From NCBI GenBank assembly GCA_902792005.1, contig CADAXW010000010.1:1-36125 (forward strand): a stretch of DNA of 36,125 nt, given 5' to 3'. Positions 21,609 to 30,388 of this stretch are shown here, piece by piece. The stretch comes from an uncultured Lachnospiraceae bacterium. GTDB taxonomy: Bacteria > Bacillota > Clostridia > Lachnospirales > Lachnospiraceae. A program made the position numbers and the translations under genes. Position 1 is the first letter of the stretch. Every line of letters begins with the position of its first letter. The notes below the pieces were generated by a model. It was not told where the DNA came from. It searched no databases and saw only the letters and a program-made list of their open reading frames with translations.

Positions 21609-24079
21609 AAGACAAATACTCCAAGGCTGCCCGGCAGGTTCTGCAGGAGGCAAGCAAAATAGCAAAACAGATGGACAGCGGATTCGTGGGAACACAGCAT
21701 CTGCTGTTTGGCTTGATCTCTGTTCATAAGGGCGTAGCGTCGGAAGTACTGCTGAAGAACGGTGTGACGCCGGAACATTTTCAGGCGATGCTGAGACAGG
21801 CCAAGGATCTGGCGCTGGAAATGAAGAGCAATTCCGAGGGTGACGGCTTCACGGAGAAGACCATGGAGATCCTTACGGATGCCGGAGAGGAGTCCCGCCG
21901 TTACGGTGTGAAGGAGGTTGGTACGGAGCACATCCTGCTGGCGATCCTGAATCACCGGGAGTGTGTGGCGTCCCAGATGCTGGATCTGATGAAGGTCAAC
22001 CGGAAGCGGATCTACATCGATGTTCTGGTGGCTGACGGACTCAGAGAGAAGGAAGCGGAGCGGACCTATCAGGCGCTGATGGCCGGAAAGCTGAAGCGTC
22101 GTTCGGCCACACCGACTCTGGATCAGTACAGCCGGGATCTGTCCCGGGAGGCTGAGACGGGTGGTTTGGATCCGGTGATCGGCCGTGTGGATGAAATGAA
22201 GCGGGTGCTCCAGGTGCTGAGCCGCCGCAGAAAGAATAATGCATGTCTCGTAGGAGAGGCCGGTGTGGGTAAAACCGCCATCGTGGAGGGGATCACACAG
22301 CTTCTGCATGAGGGTGCGGTGCCCATCGCGCTCAGGGACAAGCGGATCGTATCTCTGGATCTCACCAGTATGGTGGCAGGCTCCAAGTATCGTGGTGAAT
22401 TCGAGGAGCGCATCAAGCGTACCATTCAGGAAGTGATCGATGCCGGAAATGTGATCCTGTTTATCGACGAACTTCATACGATCATAGGTGCCGGTGGGGC
22501 AGAGGGAGCCATGGATGCTTCCAATATCCTGAAACCGGCTCTTTCTCGTGGTCAGATCCAGGTGATCGGTGCTACCACGAGAGCGGAATACAGAAAATAT
22601 ATCGAGAAGGATGCGGCCTTAGAGCGCAGGTTCCAGCCCGTTTATGTGGAGGAGCCTACGGAGAAGGAGGCGCTGGAGATCCTGCAGGGCGTGGCGCCCC
22701 GCTATGAGGTGCATCACCGGGTAGAGATCACAAAGGAAGCCATGGAGGCAGCGGTAAAGTATTCCGTACGGTATATCAATGACCGCTATCTGCCGGATAA
22801 GGCCATCGACCTTCTGGATGAGGCTGCGGCAAAGAAGCGCATGGAAGAGGGCGGCAAGAAGGTTCTTTCCGAAAACAGGGAAGCCGGTCTCCGTACTCTG
22901 AACCAGGAACTGGAAACGGCACTCATGAACGGTGACATGGACAAGGCCATGAAGATCCAGAAGAAGTACCGGAAGGAACAGGCACGCCTGAAGGAAGAAG
23001 AGGCAGCAAGACAGAAGAGCAAGGATAAGGACGGCCTCTCCATCGACGAAAATGATATCGCAGATGTTGTATCCATCTGGACGAAGATCCCTGTATCCCG
23101 TCTGACACAAAGCGAACAGGACAGACTCCTGAAGCTGGAGAAGGTGCTGCATGAGCGGGTTGTCGGGCAGGAGGAAGCGGTTACGGCAGTGGCAAAGGCC
23201 ATCCGGCGCGGAAGAGTGGGACTGAAGGATCCGAAACGGCCCATCGGTACATTTTTCTTCCTTGGCCCCACAGGTGTCGGAAAGACGGAACTGTCCAAGG
23301 CACTGGCGGAGGCGCTGTTCGGCGATGAGAACAGTCTGATCCGTGTGGATATGTCGGAGTATATGGAGAAGCACAGTGTTTCGAAGATGATCGGTTCCCC
23401 TCCGGGCTATGTAGGCTATGATGAGGGCGGTCAGCTGTCGGAGCAGGTGCGGAAGAAGCCTTACTCCGTTATCCTGTTTGATGAGATCGAGAAGGCACAT
23501 CCTGATGTGTTCAACATCCTTCTGCAGGTGCTGGATGACGGTCGGATCACGGATGCCCACGGCAGGATCGTGAACTTCAAGAATACCATCATTATCATGA
23601 CATCCAATGCGGGAGCGCAGAGAATCGTGGATCCGAAGACCCTTGGATTCGTAACGGAGGAGAACACCGAGGAACGTGATCACAGGGAAATGAAGGATCA
23701 TGTCATGGAAGAAGTGAAGCAAATGTTCCGGCCGGAGTTTCTGAACCGTATCGATGAGACCATCGTGTTCCATATGCTGAGTCAGGATGATATCCATGAG
23801 ATCACGGATCTTCTGCTGAAGGATCTGACGCGCCGGGCCGAGTCCCAGCTGGATCTGAAACTGACCTATGGCAACACACTGCGGAAGTTTATCTATGACA
23901 AGGGCTATGATAAGAAGTACGGTGCACGTCCGCTTCGAAGAGCGATCCAGACCTGGGTGGAGGATCCTCTGGCGGAAGAGCTGCTGAACGGAAATCTGAA
24001 GCAGGGTGATAAGGTCTCAGTCAGTGTGAAAAACGAAAAGGTTACATTTTCCCGAAAGAAGGGGAAGAAAGAGAAGTAG
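21605..24079 (+). CDS. clpC: ATP-dependent Clp protease ATP-binding subunit ClpC
   Basis: This is a ring-forming Hsp100 unfoldase that feeds substrates to ClpP. At 824 residues it has the usual length. It shows two Clp-N repeats (about 5-140), AAA domain 1 with Walker A GEAGVGKT at 217-224, a short coiled-coil middle domain (about 420-475), and AAA domain 2 with Walker A GPTGVGKTE at 554-562. A GXPPGYVGY-type pore loop and a C-terminal D2-small domain follow. LGF near residue 680 (in PKTLGFVTEEN) is the tripeptide that docks ClpP. Canonical Firmicute clpC sits with ctsR-mcsA-mcsB; here none is present and no CtsR-like repeat lies upstream. The start overlaps the purD stop by four bases, so expression appears tied to the purine operon. 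Confidence 0.95.
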   Translation: MKDKYSKAARQVLQEASKIAKQMDSGFVGTQHLLFGLISVHKGVASEVLLKNGVTPEHFQAMLRQAKDLALEMKSNSEGDGFTEKTMEILTDAGEESRRYGVKEVGTEHILLAILNHRECVASQMLDLMKVNRKRIYIDVLVADGLREKEAERTYQALMAGKLKRRSATPTLDQYSRDLSREAETGGLDPVIGRVDEMKRVLQVLSRRRKNNACLVGEAGVGKTAIVEGITQLLHEGAVPIALRDKRIVSLDLTSMVAGSKYRGEFEERIKRTIQEVIDAGNVILFIDELHTIIGAGGAEGAMDASNILKPALSRGQIQVIGATTRAEYRKYIEKDAALERRFQPVYVEEPTEKEALEILQGVAPRYEVHHRVEITKEAMEAAVKYSVRYINDRYLPDKAIDLLDEAAAKKRMEEGGKKVLSENREAGLRTLNQELETALMNGDMDKAMKIQKKYRKEQARLKEEEAARQKSKDKDGLSIDENDIADVVSIWTKIPVSRLTQSEQDRLLKLEKVLHERVVGQEEAVTAVAKAIRRGRVGLKDPKRPIGTFFFLGPTGVGKTELSKALAEALFGDENSLIRVDMSEYMEKHSVSKMIGSPPGYVGYDEGGQLSEQVRKKPYSVILFDEIEKAHPDVFNILLQVLDDGRITDAHGRIVNFKNTIIIMTSNAGAQRIVDPKTLGFVTEENTEERDHREMKDHVMEEVKQMFRPEFLNRIDETIVFHMLSQDDIHEITDLLLKDLTRRAESQLDLKLTYGNTLRKFIYDKGYDKKYGARPLRRAIQTWVEDPLAEELLNGNLKQGDKVSVSVKNEKVTFSRKKGKKEK

Positions 24080-24267
24080 GCCGAAGCAGCGGAAGGAGCT
24101 TGAAGGCAGGAAACACTGGAAAGGCAATAAAATTAAGAAAAGTTTTAAGGTAGAAAAAATCAGGAATTGGTGGAAATAATTTCACGAATCGATTATAATG
24201 AAAAATGGCTGTGGATATAACGGCCGACGTAATTTTGAAAGGTACGACGAGTAGGAGGAATAAGGGG
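24080..24267 (+). promoter_or_regulatory. Gap after clpC with candidate promoter
   Basis: This 188-base gap is A-rich. TATAAT (24194-24199) has TGGAAA (24171-24176) 17 bp upstream, an acceptable but weak -35 box, so the gene at 24268 probably has its own promoter. AGGAGG (24253-24258) and AAGGGG (24262-24267) precede the ATG. No clear terminator hairpin for clpC is visible. Confidence 0.45.
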
Positions 24268-24684
24268 ATGGCAGTAATCGAAGAACTGATCCGCGAAGAA
24301 GAAAATGGTGCACTGAGCTTTGGAAATGATGCGCTTGCAGCTAAGACAAAGAAAGATGGTTTCATGTACATGGGTGACAGCTACAAGATCAAGACATTTA
24401 ACGAGATCACAAAGCTTGAGAAGAACGGATCCTTTGTTTATGAGTCAGTTCCGGGAACCGTAGTTCATGATTTCCGCGCAAACAGCGAGCGGATCGAGTT
24501 CACGGTAGAAGGAAGTAAGGATGCTCAGATAACTCTGGAGTTGGAGCCTGAGCAGGAATATAGTGTACAGATCGATGATGTCAATGTTGATACGATGAAG
24601 ACCAACCTGGGTGGCAAGCTGATCCTGTCCGCACCTCTTGAGGAGAAAGATCAGATCAGTGTTGTGGTTGAAAAGGTGAAATAA
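24268..24684 (+). CDS. Small conserved protein ('endosialidase'-labelled family)
   Basis: The function is unknown. The 138-residue product starts MAVIEELIREEENGALSFG and continues with a beta-rich pattern (YKIKTFNEITKLEKNG, FVYESVPGT, and ITLELEPEQEYSV, TNLGGKLIL). I recall this as a Lachnospiraceae family that databases often name endosialidase or peptidase on weak grounds; no catalytic motif is visible. It has no signal peptide or membrane helix. ATG 24268 is chosen for its AGGAGG; an in-frame ATG at 24205 would add 21 residues but has no ribosome site. It is followed by a hairpin and radA. Confidence 0.8.
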   Translation: MAVIEELIREEENGALSFGNDALAAKTKKDGFMYMGDSYKIKTFNEITKLEKNGSFVYESVPGTVVHDFRANSERIEFTVEGSKDAQITLELEPEQEYSVQIDDVNVDTMKTNLGGKLILSAPLEEKDQISVVVEKVK

Positions 24685-24703
24685 TTAGGAATTGATATGA
24701 TCC

Positions 24704-24738
24704 GGGGACGGTTCCTCATAAAGTGGGGAACCGTTCTC
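24704..24738 (+). terminator. Hairpin between the small protein gene and radA
   Basis: ACGGTTCC (24708-24715) pairs with GGAACCGT (24727-24734). The stem extends to 14 bp with G-U pairs (24704-24717 with 24725-24738) around a 7-nt loop. The 3' flank TGTTTATG is only weakly T-rich, so termination is probably partial. Confidence 0.5.
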
Positions 24739-24793
24739 TGTTTATGCACGGGAGATATCGATTTCCTGTGAATGATACGCCGGAGGGCATGGG

Positions 24794-26146
24794 ATGAAGG
24801 AGAAGAAGGTATATTTCTGTAAGGAGTGCGGATACGAGTCCGCCAAGTGGATGGGGCAGTGTCCGGGCTGTCGTCAGTGGAATACATTTGCGGAGGAGAA
24901 GATCACCGTAAGCAAGAGGACTGCTGCGCGTCCCACAGGGGAGAAGCAGGAGGCGGTCAGCATCACGGAGGTGACCTCTGCCCAGGAAAGCCGTATGTTT
25001 ACGAACATCGGCGAGCTGGACCGGGTGCTGGGCGGCGGTATCGTCCGGGGCTCCCTGGTTCTGGTGGGCGGTGATCCCGGCATCGGAAAGTCCACGCTGC
25101 TTCTGGAAATGTGCAAGGCCCTGGTGGCGGAGGATGAGAAGGTTTTATATGTGTCCGGCGAGGAGTCCCTGTCGCAGATCAAAATGCGAGGAGTCCGGCT
25201 GGGCGCCTATGATGAGAAGATCCTGCTTCTTTCCGACGGGGATCTGGAAAATGCGGAGCATGCCATCGAGAAGTCCGGCGCGGATGTGGCGGTGATCGAC
25301 TCCATACAGACCATGTTCTGCTCAGAACTGGACAATGTTCCGGGCAGCGTGACACAGGTGAGAGAAGTGACCAGCCGTCTCATGCAGATCGCGAAACGGC
25401 TGAATGTAGCTATCTTCATCGTAGGCCATGTGACCAAGGAAGGAACCGTGGCCGGACCCAGAACTCTGGAGCATATGGTGGACTCAGTTCTCTATTTTGA
25501 GGGAGATGACAATTCCGGCTTCCGGATGCTCCGGGCGGTGAAGAATCGTTTCGGATCTACGAATGAGATCGGCGTCTTTAATATGACGGAGACCGGCCTG
25601 GAGGAGGTTTCCAATCCCTCCCAGATGTTCCTGACGGGACGGCCGGTGGAGGCACCGGGATCGGTTGTTATCAGTTCCATGGAGGGCACCCGTGCGGTGC
25701 TGGTGGAACTGCAGGCACTGGTAAGTGACTCAAATCTGAATATGCCCAGACGCACGTCGGTGGGCGTGGATTACAATCGGGTAAACCTGCTCATCGCCGT
25801 GCTGGAGAAACGGGGCGGTATCAACCTGTCCGGCTGTGACTGCTATGTCAGCATCGCCGGCGGACTGAAGGTGAATGATCCGGCCTCGGATCTGGGTATC
25901 ATTTGCGCTATCGCATCCAGCTTCCGGAATCGACCGGTGGGAGACGATACGGTGATCATCGGAGAGGTCGGCCTGGCCGGCGAGATCCGCGGCGTGCAGA
26001 ACATCATGCAGCGGGTGAAGGAAGCAGACAAACTCGGTTACAGACGGGTGATCCTGCCGAAGGCAGTGCAGGTAGGACAGATCCCGGATATGAAGGCAGA
26101 GCTGGTATATGTGTCAACGATACAGGAAGCGCTGGAGAGGATATAA
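24794..26146 (+). CDS. radA: DNA repair protein RadA
   Basis: RadA (Sms) is a RecA-related hexameric ATPase that promotes branch migration in recombinational repair. At 450 residues it has standard length. It has an N-terminal zinc finger, CKECGYES...CPGC (Cys at about 8, 11, 24 and 27), then Walker A GGDPGIGKST at 92-101. The RadA-specific KNRFG motif is at 250-254, and the C-terminal Lon-protease-like domain (about 290-450) includes DPASDLGIICAIASS. ATG 24794 follows a GGAGGG stretch. The next gene starts 46 bases later with A/G-rich sequence between. Confidence 0.97.
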   Translation: MKEKKVYFCKECGYESAKWMGQCPGCRQWNTFAEEKITVSKRTAARPTGEKQEAVSITEVTSAQESRMFTNIGELDRVLGGGIVRGSLVLVGGDPGIGKSTLLLEMCKALVAEDEKVLYVSGEESLSQIKMRGVRLGAYDEKILLLSDGDLENAEHAIEKSGADVAVIDSIQTMFCSELDNVPGSVTQVREVTSRLMQIAKRLNVAIFIVGHVTKEGTVAGPRTLEHMVDSVLYFEGDDNSGFRMLRAVKNRFGSTNEIGVFNMTETGLEEVSNPSQMFLTGRPVEAPGSVVISSMEGTRAVLVELQALVSDSNLNMPRRTSVGVDYNRVNLLIAVLEKRGGINLSGCDCYVSIAGGLKVNDPASDLGIICAIASSFRNRPVGDDTVIIGEVGLAGEIRGVQNIMQRVKEADKLGYRRVILPKAVQVGQIPDMKAELVYVSTIQEALERI

Positions 26147-26192
26147 AAGAGGATATAAGGGAATATAAGGGAATAGAAGAAAAGAGGAAACA

Positions 26193-28151
26193 ATGATCCT
26201 TGCATGTCAGAACATCTCGAAATCCTTCGGCGAGGTCGAGGTGTTAAAGAATATCAATTTTCATATCGAAGAAAGAGATAAGCTTGCCATTGTGGGCGTG
26301 AACGGCGCGGGTAAGACCACGCTGCTCCGGATCCTGCTGGGGGAAAGCCGGCCGGATAACGGTACGGTGGTTCGGGCGAAGGATATCCGCATCGGATATC
26401 TGTCGCAGCATCAGGATATCTCCTTCCAGAATACGGTCTATCAGGAGATGGAGCAGGCGAAGGGCTATCTGATCCGTATGGAGCAGCGGCTCCGGGAGCT
26501 GGAGGAGGAAATGAAGCACCTGTCCGGTGATGAGCTGGACAGGGTTCTGGAGACCTACAACCGTCTGTCCACCCGTTATGACCGGGAGAACGGCTATGCC
26601 TATGAGAGCGAGATCACAGGAGTTCTGAAGGGCCTTGGCTTCTCGGAGTCGGATTATGACCGGGATATCCAGTCCCTTTCCGGAGGCCAGAAAATGCGCA
26701 TCGCCCTGGGACAGCTTCTGCTTTCCCACCCGGATGTGATCCTTCTGGATGAGCCCACGAACCATCTGGATATGCCGTCCATTCACTGGCTGGAGGGCTT
26801 CCTGTCCGGATATCCGGGAGCTGTGATCGTGGTCAGCCATGACCGGCTGTTCATCGACCGTGTTTCAAATCAGATCCTTGAGATCGAGCTGGGCAGATCC
26901 ACCCTGTACCGTGGGAATTACAGCTTTTACCGCGAACAGAGTGAGAAGAAGCGGCAGGATGCATGGAAGGCCTATCTTAATCAGCAGGCGGAGATCCGTC
27001 ACGAGGAGGATGTTATCCGGAAGCTGAAGCAGTTCAACCGCGAGAAGTCCATCAAGCGGGCAGAAAGCCGGGAGAAAATGCTGGACAAGATCGACCGGAT
27101 CGACCGGCCGGAGGAGGTTCATTCGGAAATGCGCCTCACCCTGACTCCCGTGACCGAGTCCGGAGAGGATGTGCTTTTTGCAGAGCATCTGGCCAAGGCC
27201 TACGGAGAGAATAAGCTTTTCGAGGAGCTGGGGATCGATATCAAGCGCGGAGAGCATGTAGCGCTGGTGGGCGGAAACGGAACAGGAAAGACCACCCTGC
27301 TTAAGATCCTTGCCCGCAAGCTGGCCAAGGATGCAGGAACCGTAACCCTGGGGGCAAAGGTCCGCATGGGTTACTTCGACCAGGAAAACCAGGACCTGGA
27401 TATGGAGAAGACACTGTTTGACGAGATGTCGGATACATTTCCGGAGATGAATAATACAAGGATTCGAAATGTGCTGGCTGCCTTTCTTTTTACCGGGGAT
27501 AAGGTGTTCCAGAAGATCGGGGATCTCTCCGGTGGCGAGCGTGGGCGTGTGTCCCTGGCAAAGCTGATGCTGTCGCCGGCGAACCTGCTGGTGCTGGATG
27601 AGCCGACGAACCATCTGGACATTCCTTCGAAGGAGATCCTGGAGGATGCCATCCGGAACTATACCGGCACCGTTCTGTACGTCAGCCATGACCGGTACTT
27701 CATCAACCAGACGGCCACCAGGATCCTGGAGCTTCGGAACAAGGTCCTGACCAGTTATCCGGGGAACTATGATTTCTTTGAGGAAAACCGGGACAAGCTG
27801 TATCAGCTGCAGAATGGTGACAATCCTTATGCTGACAATAATCAGTCCACTACGAAGAGTGGGTTCTCCATCGTCTCCACGGAGTCCTATGCCAGGGAGA
27901 CAAATGCCGGCGGTAAGGAGGAATATCTGCAGCGGAAGGAAGCCTATGCGCAGGAACGGAAGCGTGCCAGCGACCGCAGGAAGCTGGAGAAGCAGGTAGC
28001 TGCGGCAGAGGCTGAACTGGAGCAGATCGAGCAGGAGATGAATCTTCCGGAGAACGGAACAAATGTGGAGCTGCTGACAAAGCTTACCACCCGCCAGCAG
28101 GAGCTGGAGGAGCAGCTGCTGGAGTGGTATGAACAGCTGGAGGAAGTCTGA
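26193..28151 (+). CDS. ABC-F family ATPase (YdiF/Uup type)
   Basis: This is a soluble twin-ATPase protein without membrane domains. ABC-F proteins bind the ribosomal E site and act in translation or antibiotic protection. Two ABC cassettes are visible: Walker A GVNGAGKTT (about 34-42) with signature LSGGQ and DEPTNHLDM, then GGNGTGKTT (about 359-367) with LSGGERGRVSLAKLML and DEPTNHLDI. They are joined by a charged P-site linker (about 245-310, with KRAESREKMLDKIDRID). A C-terminal coiled coil (about 585-650) follows. The 652-residue length and C-terminal coil fit housekeeping YdiF-like members rather than known resistance proteins. The pair of EQ2-type DEPTNH boxes is intact. Confidence 0.92.
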   Translation: MILACQNISKSFGEVEVLKNINFHIEERDKLAIVGVNGAGKTTLLRILLGESRPDNGTVVRAKDIRIGYLSQHQDISFQNTVYQEMEQAKGYLIRMEQRLRELEEEMKHLSGDELDRVLETYNRLSTRYDRENGYAYESEITGVLKGLGFSESDYDRDIQSLSGGQKMRIALGQLLLSHPDVILLDEPTNHLDMPSIHWLEGFLSGYPGAVIVVSHDRLFIDRVSNQILEIELGRSTLYRGNYSFYREQSEKKRQDAWKAYLNQQAEIRHEEDVIRKLKQFNREKSIKRAESREKMLDKIDRIDRPEEVHSEMRLTLTPVTESGEDVLFAEHLAKAYGENKLFEELGIDIKRGEHVALVGGNGTGKTTLLKILARKLAKDAGTVTLGAKVRMGYFDQENQDLDMEKTLFDEMSDTFPEMNNTRIRNVLAAFLFTGDKVFQKIGDLSGGERGRVSLAKLMLSPANLLVLDEPTNHLDIPSKEILEDAIRNYTGTVLYVSHDRYFINQTATRILELRNKVLTSYPGNYDFFEENRDKLYQLQNGDNPYADNNQSTTKSGFSIVSTESYARETNAGGKEEYLQRKEAYAQERKRASDRRKLEKQVAAAEAELEQIEQEMNLPENGTNVELLTKLTTRQQELEEQLLEWYEQLEEV

Positions 28152-28214
28152 AGCGCCTGAAGAAGAATGGTTGCGTCAGAAGGATATGGATGATGAGTGT
28201 TTGACGGAGATGAT

Positions 28215-29303
28215 ATGGACGAGTCTTCCAGGAGGCGGATCCTGGCGATCCTCGGGATGCTGCTGGCGGCAGCGGCGCTGATCGCGGGAGCTATGCTTTT
28301 CAGAAATAAGAATAAAGAAACAGGGCAGAGCCGTACGGGGTTTGCCATGGGAAGTGCCGTCTCCGTGAAGCTGTACGGATCGGATGTGAAGAGGCTTGTA
28401 GATCAGGCTTTGGAGGAGGTCCGGAAGCTGGACGAGGAAGTGATCTCCTGGCGGGTGGAGCAGTCGGAGCTTTCTGCGTTTAATAAAAGCGGAAAAGCAG
28501 GAGAGGCTGTTTCGGTCAGTTCCTGCCTGGGATCTGCTTTGGAGCAGGCACTCCAGATCTCAAAGCGATCCGATGGAGCACTGGACATCACCCTTCGTCC
28601 GGTCCTGACTCTTTGGGGAATCGAGGACGGCACTGCAGAAACCTTCCGGGTGCCTTCGGAAGAGGAACTGCGAAAGGCGGCGGAGCATACGGGGTGGAAG
28701 AGTGTTGTGGTGAAGTCGACAGGAGCTTTATATTCAGTTACCCGCACCGACGATCAGACCATCCTGGATCTGGGCTCTGTAGGAAAGGGTTATGCGCTGG
28801 ATGTGGTCTATGATGCATTGAAGCCCGAGATAGGGAAAACACTGGACGGCGGAGTGATCGCCGTGGGCGGAAGCATCCTGGTGTTTGGAAAAAGAGAGGA
28901 TGGCTCAGGTGCTTCGGAAGGAAAGGGATTCCGGGTTGGGATCCGTGATCCTGAAGGACAGCCGGAGGATGTGCTGGGCGTAATTACATTTCCGGAGAAT
29001 ACGGAGAAGTGTTGTATCTCCACATCCGGAGGCTATGAGAAATACGTGGAGAAGGATGGGGTGCGGTATCATCACATCATCGATCCTGCCACGCTGCATC
29101 CCGCGGACAGCGGGCTGGCATCGGTTACCGTCGTCTGTGAGAACGGACTGGTGAGTGACGGACTTTCCACCGCCTGCTTTATCCTGGGAGAAGAGAAGGC
29201 AAAACAGCTGCTTTCCGAATATGGAGCCGAAGGGATTCTGATCCGTGAGGATGGAAGCCGATACATCACACCCGGCCTGGAGGGACGAGTGGAGTGGAAG
29301 TGA
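28215..29303 (+). CDS. apbE: FAD:protein FMN transferase ApbE
   Basis: ApbE attaches FMN covalently to threonine in target proteins, chiefly RnfD and RnfG, outside the membrane. The product has an N-terminal hydrophobic anchor (about 11-28) without a lipobox Cys. The family motifs are present: TGFAMGSAVSVKLYG, SGALDITLRPVLTLWGI, LDLGSVGKGYALD, and near the C-terminus HHIIDPATLHPADSGLASVTVV, including the metal-binding Asp/Thr region. ATG 28215 is chosen for GGAGA at 28206-28210; GTG 28197 would add six residues. It is about 2 kb upstream of the rnf operon that encodes its likely substrates and overlaps the next gene by ten bases. Confidence 0.93.
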   Translation: MDESSRRRILAILGMLLAAAALIAGAMLFRNKNKETGQSRTGFAMGSAVSVKLYGSDVKRLVDQALEEVRKLDEEVISWRVEQSELSAFNKSGKAGEAVSVSSCLGSALEQALQISKRSDGALDITLRPVLTLWGIEDGTAETFRVPSEEELRKAAEHTGWKSVVVKSTGALYSVTRTDDQTILDLGSVGKGYALDVVYDALKPEIGKTLDGGVIAVGGSILVFGKREDGSGASEGKGFRVGIRDPEGQPEDVLGVITFPENTEKCCISTSGGYEKYVEKDGVRYHHIIDPATLHPADSGLASVTVVCENGLVSDGLSTACFILGEEKAKQLLSEYGAEGILIREDGSRYITPGLEGRVEWK

Positions 29304-29686
29304 AAGGGAACAGAGAGTTGAAGAGGACTGCAGGAAAAAGTAAAAAGATCACACGGACTGACCTGATCCTGCTGGTCGCAATTCTGGCCGTCTGCGCTGT
29401 TTTTGCGCTGGCGGTCCGTTTTCTTTCTGCGGAGGGAAGGACGGTGACGGTGTCCCTGGACGGCGTCATAGTGGAAACTCTTCCCATGGACCGGGATGTG
29501 GAACGGACCATCCGTTCTGACGGAGGAATCAACATCGTACAGATCAAAGACAGGCAGGTGTCTGTTACGGAAGCGGACTGCCCGGACAAAATCTGTGTGA
29601 AGCACAGTGCCATCAGCAAAGTCGGAGAGACCATCGTCTGTCTGCCTCATAGGCTGGTGGTGGAGATAGGAGGCGGCGATGAGTAA
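29294..29686 (+). CDS. NusG domain II-containing membrane-anchored protein
   Basis: The function is not known. The 130-residue product has a basic N-terminus, one transmembrane helix (about 24-43, LILLVAILAVCAVFALAVRF) and an extracytoplasmic NusG-II-type beta domain. The domain ends in the typical DCPDKICVKHSAISKVGETIVCLPHRLVVEI, which contains three Cys. This family often lies next to apbE and rnf genes in Clostridia, so a role in flavinylation or electron transfer outside the membrane is a reasonable inference. The start GTG 29294 has GGAGGG (29279-29284) upstream and lies inside the apbE end; the stop overlaps the next gene. Confidence 0.85.
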   Translation: MEVKGNRELKRTAGKSKKITRTDLILLVAILAVCAVFALAVRFLSAEGRTVTVSLDGVIVETLPMDRDVERTIRSDGGINIVQIKDRQVSVTEADCPDKICVKHSAISKVGETIVCLPHRLVVEIGGGDE

Positions 29687-30203
29687 CAACAGGCGAATCG
29701 CATATCGTGGCTGCCTTCTGGCCCTGGCGCTGGTGCTTTCCTATCTGGAGAGCCTGATCCCCGTATTCTATGGGATCCCAGGAATACGGATCGGGCTGGC
29801 CAATATCGTCACGGTATATGCACTCTATAATCTGGGAGCCATAGATGCATGCTTTATCTCCGCAGGCAGGATCCTGCTTTCGGCGCTTCTGTTCGGCAAC
29901 GTAACCACCATGCTCTACAGCCTTGCCGGTGCGGCCTTCAGCCTCACGGTGATGCTGCTGGCAAAGCCGATCCCGAAGCTTTCCTCCATGGGAGTCAGTA
30001 TTCTGGGCGGCCTGTTCCACAACATCGGACAGGTGGTAGCAGCGGCCTTCCTGCTGAAGACCGGAGGGATCCTCAGTTACCTTACCGTGCTGCTTCCGGT
30101 AGGCGCCATCGCCGGAGCCCTGATCGGAATCCTGGCGGGTATCCTGATCAACCGGGTACCGCTGGAGGAGGATGAAGATGAGGAAGAAGATGAGGAAGGC
30201 TAA
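29679..30203 (+). CDS. Gx transporter family membrane protein (PF07456)
   Basis: This is a 174-residue integral membrane protein with about five hydrophobic segments and many small residues. Motifs such as GIPGIRIGLANIVTVYAL, SAGRILLSALLFGN, and GLFHNIGQVVAAAFLL are those of the family once called heptaprenyl diphosphate synthase component I, which has no prenyltransferase motifs and looks like a small-molecule permease. It ends in an acidic tail (about 160-174). It starts within the end of the NusG-II gene (ATGAGTAA overlap). Association with apbE suggests handling a redox cofactor precursor such as a flavin or quinone; this is inference. Confidence 0.85.
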   Translation: MSNNRRIAYRGCLLALALVLSYLESLIPVFYGIPGIRIGLANIVTVYALYNLGAIDACFISAGRILLSALLFGNVTTMLYSLAGAAFSLTVMLLAKPIPKLSSMGVSILGGLFHNIGQVVAAAFLLKTGGILSYLTVLLPVGAIAGALIGILAGILINRVPLEEDEDEEEDEEG

Positions 30204-30206
30204 GAT

Positions 30207-30239
30207 AAGGCACTGCATATCAAAATGCGGTGCCTTTTT
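30207..30239 (+). terminator. Rho-independent terminator before rnf operon
   Basis: AAGGCACTGCAT (30207-30218) pairs with ATGCGGTGCCTT (30225-30236) with one G-U pair and a 6-nt loop, followed by T's to 30239. It begins three bases after the Gx gene stop and separates the apbE trio from rnf. Confidence 0.92.
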
Positions 30240-30262
30240 CGCAAGAATATGCCTCATTTTAG

Positions 30263-30350
30263 TTGCACATAGCCTCTGTTTCGTTTAAAATATCAATATG
30301 TGGGTATCGAAGGAATTGGAACGTGGCACATTTTGTGTCGACATAATTCC
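30263..30350 (+). promoter_or_regulatory. rnf promoter and leader hairpin
   Basis: TTGCAC (30263-30268), 17 bp, TAAAAT (30286-30291); predicted start is near 30298. The leader can fold GGAATT (30312-30317) with AATTCC (30345-30350), enclosing GTGGCACA (30323-30330) with TGTGTCGAC (30334-30342), the latter with an unpaired base. No T run follows, so the hairpin is more likely a message-stability or translation element, or a protein-binding dyad, than a terminator. It does not match the Rex consensus. Confidence 0.5.
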
Positions 30351-30388
30351 AGAACTGACCAAAGTGAATCAAGGAAAGGCAAAATAAG

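Noticed and set aside
22619-23797. 392-codon minus-strand ORF opposite clpC
   Set aside because: Shadow of clpC; no ribosome site or protein family features.
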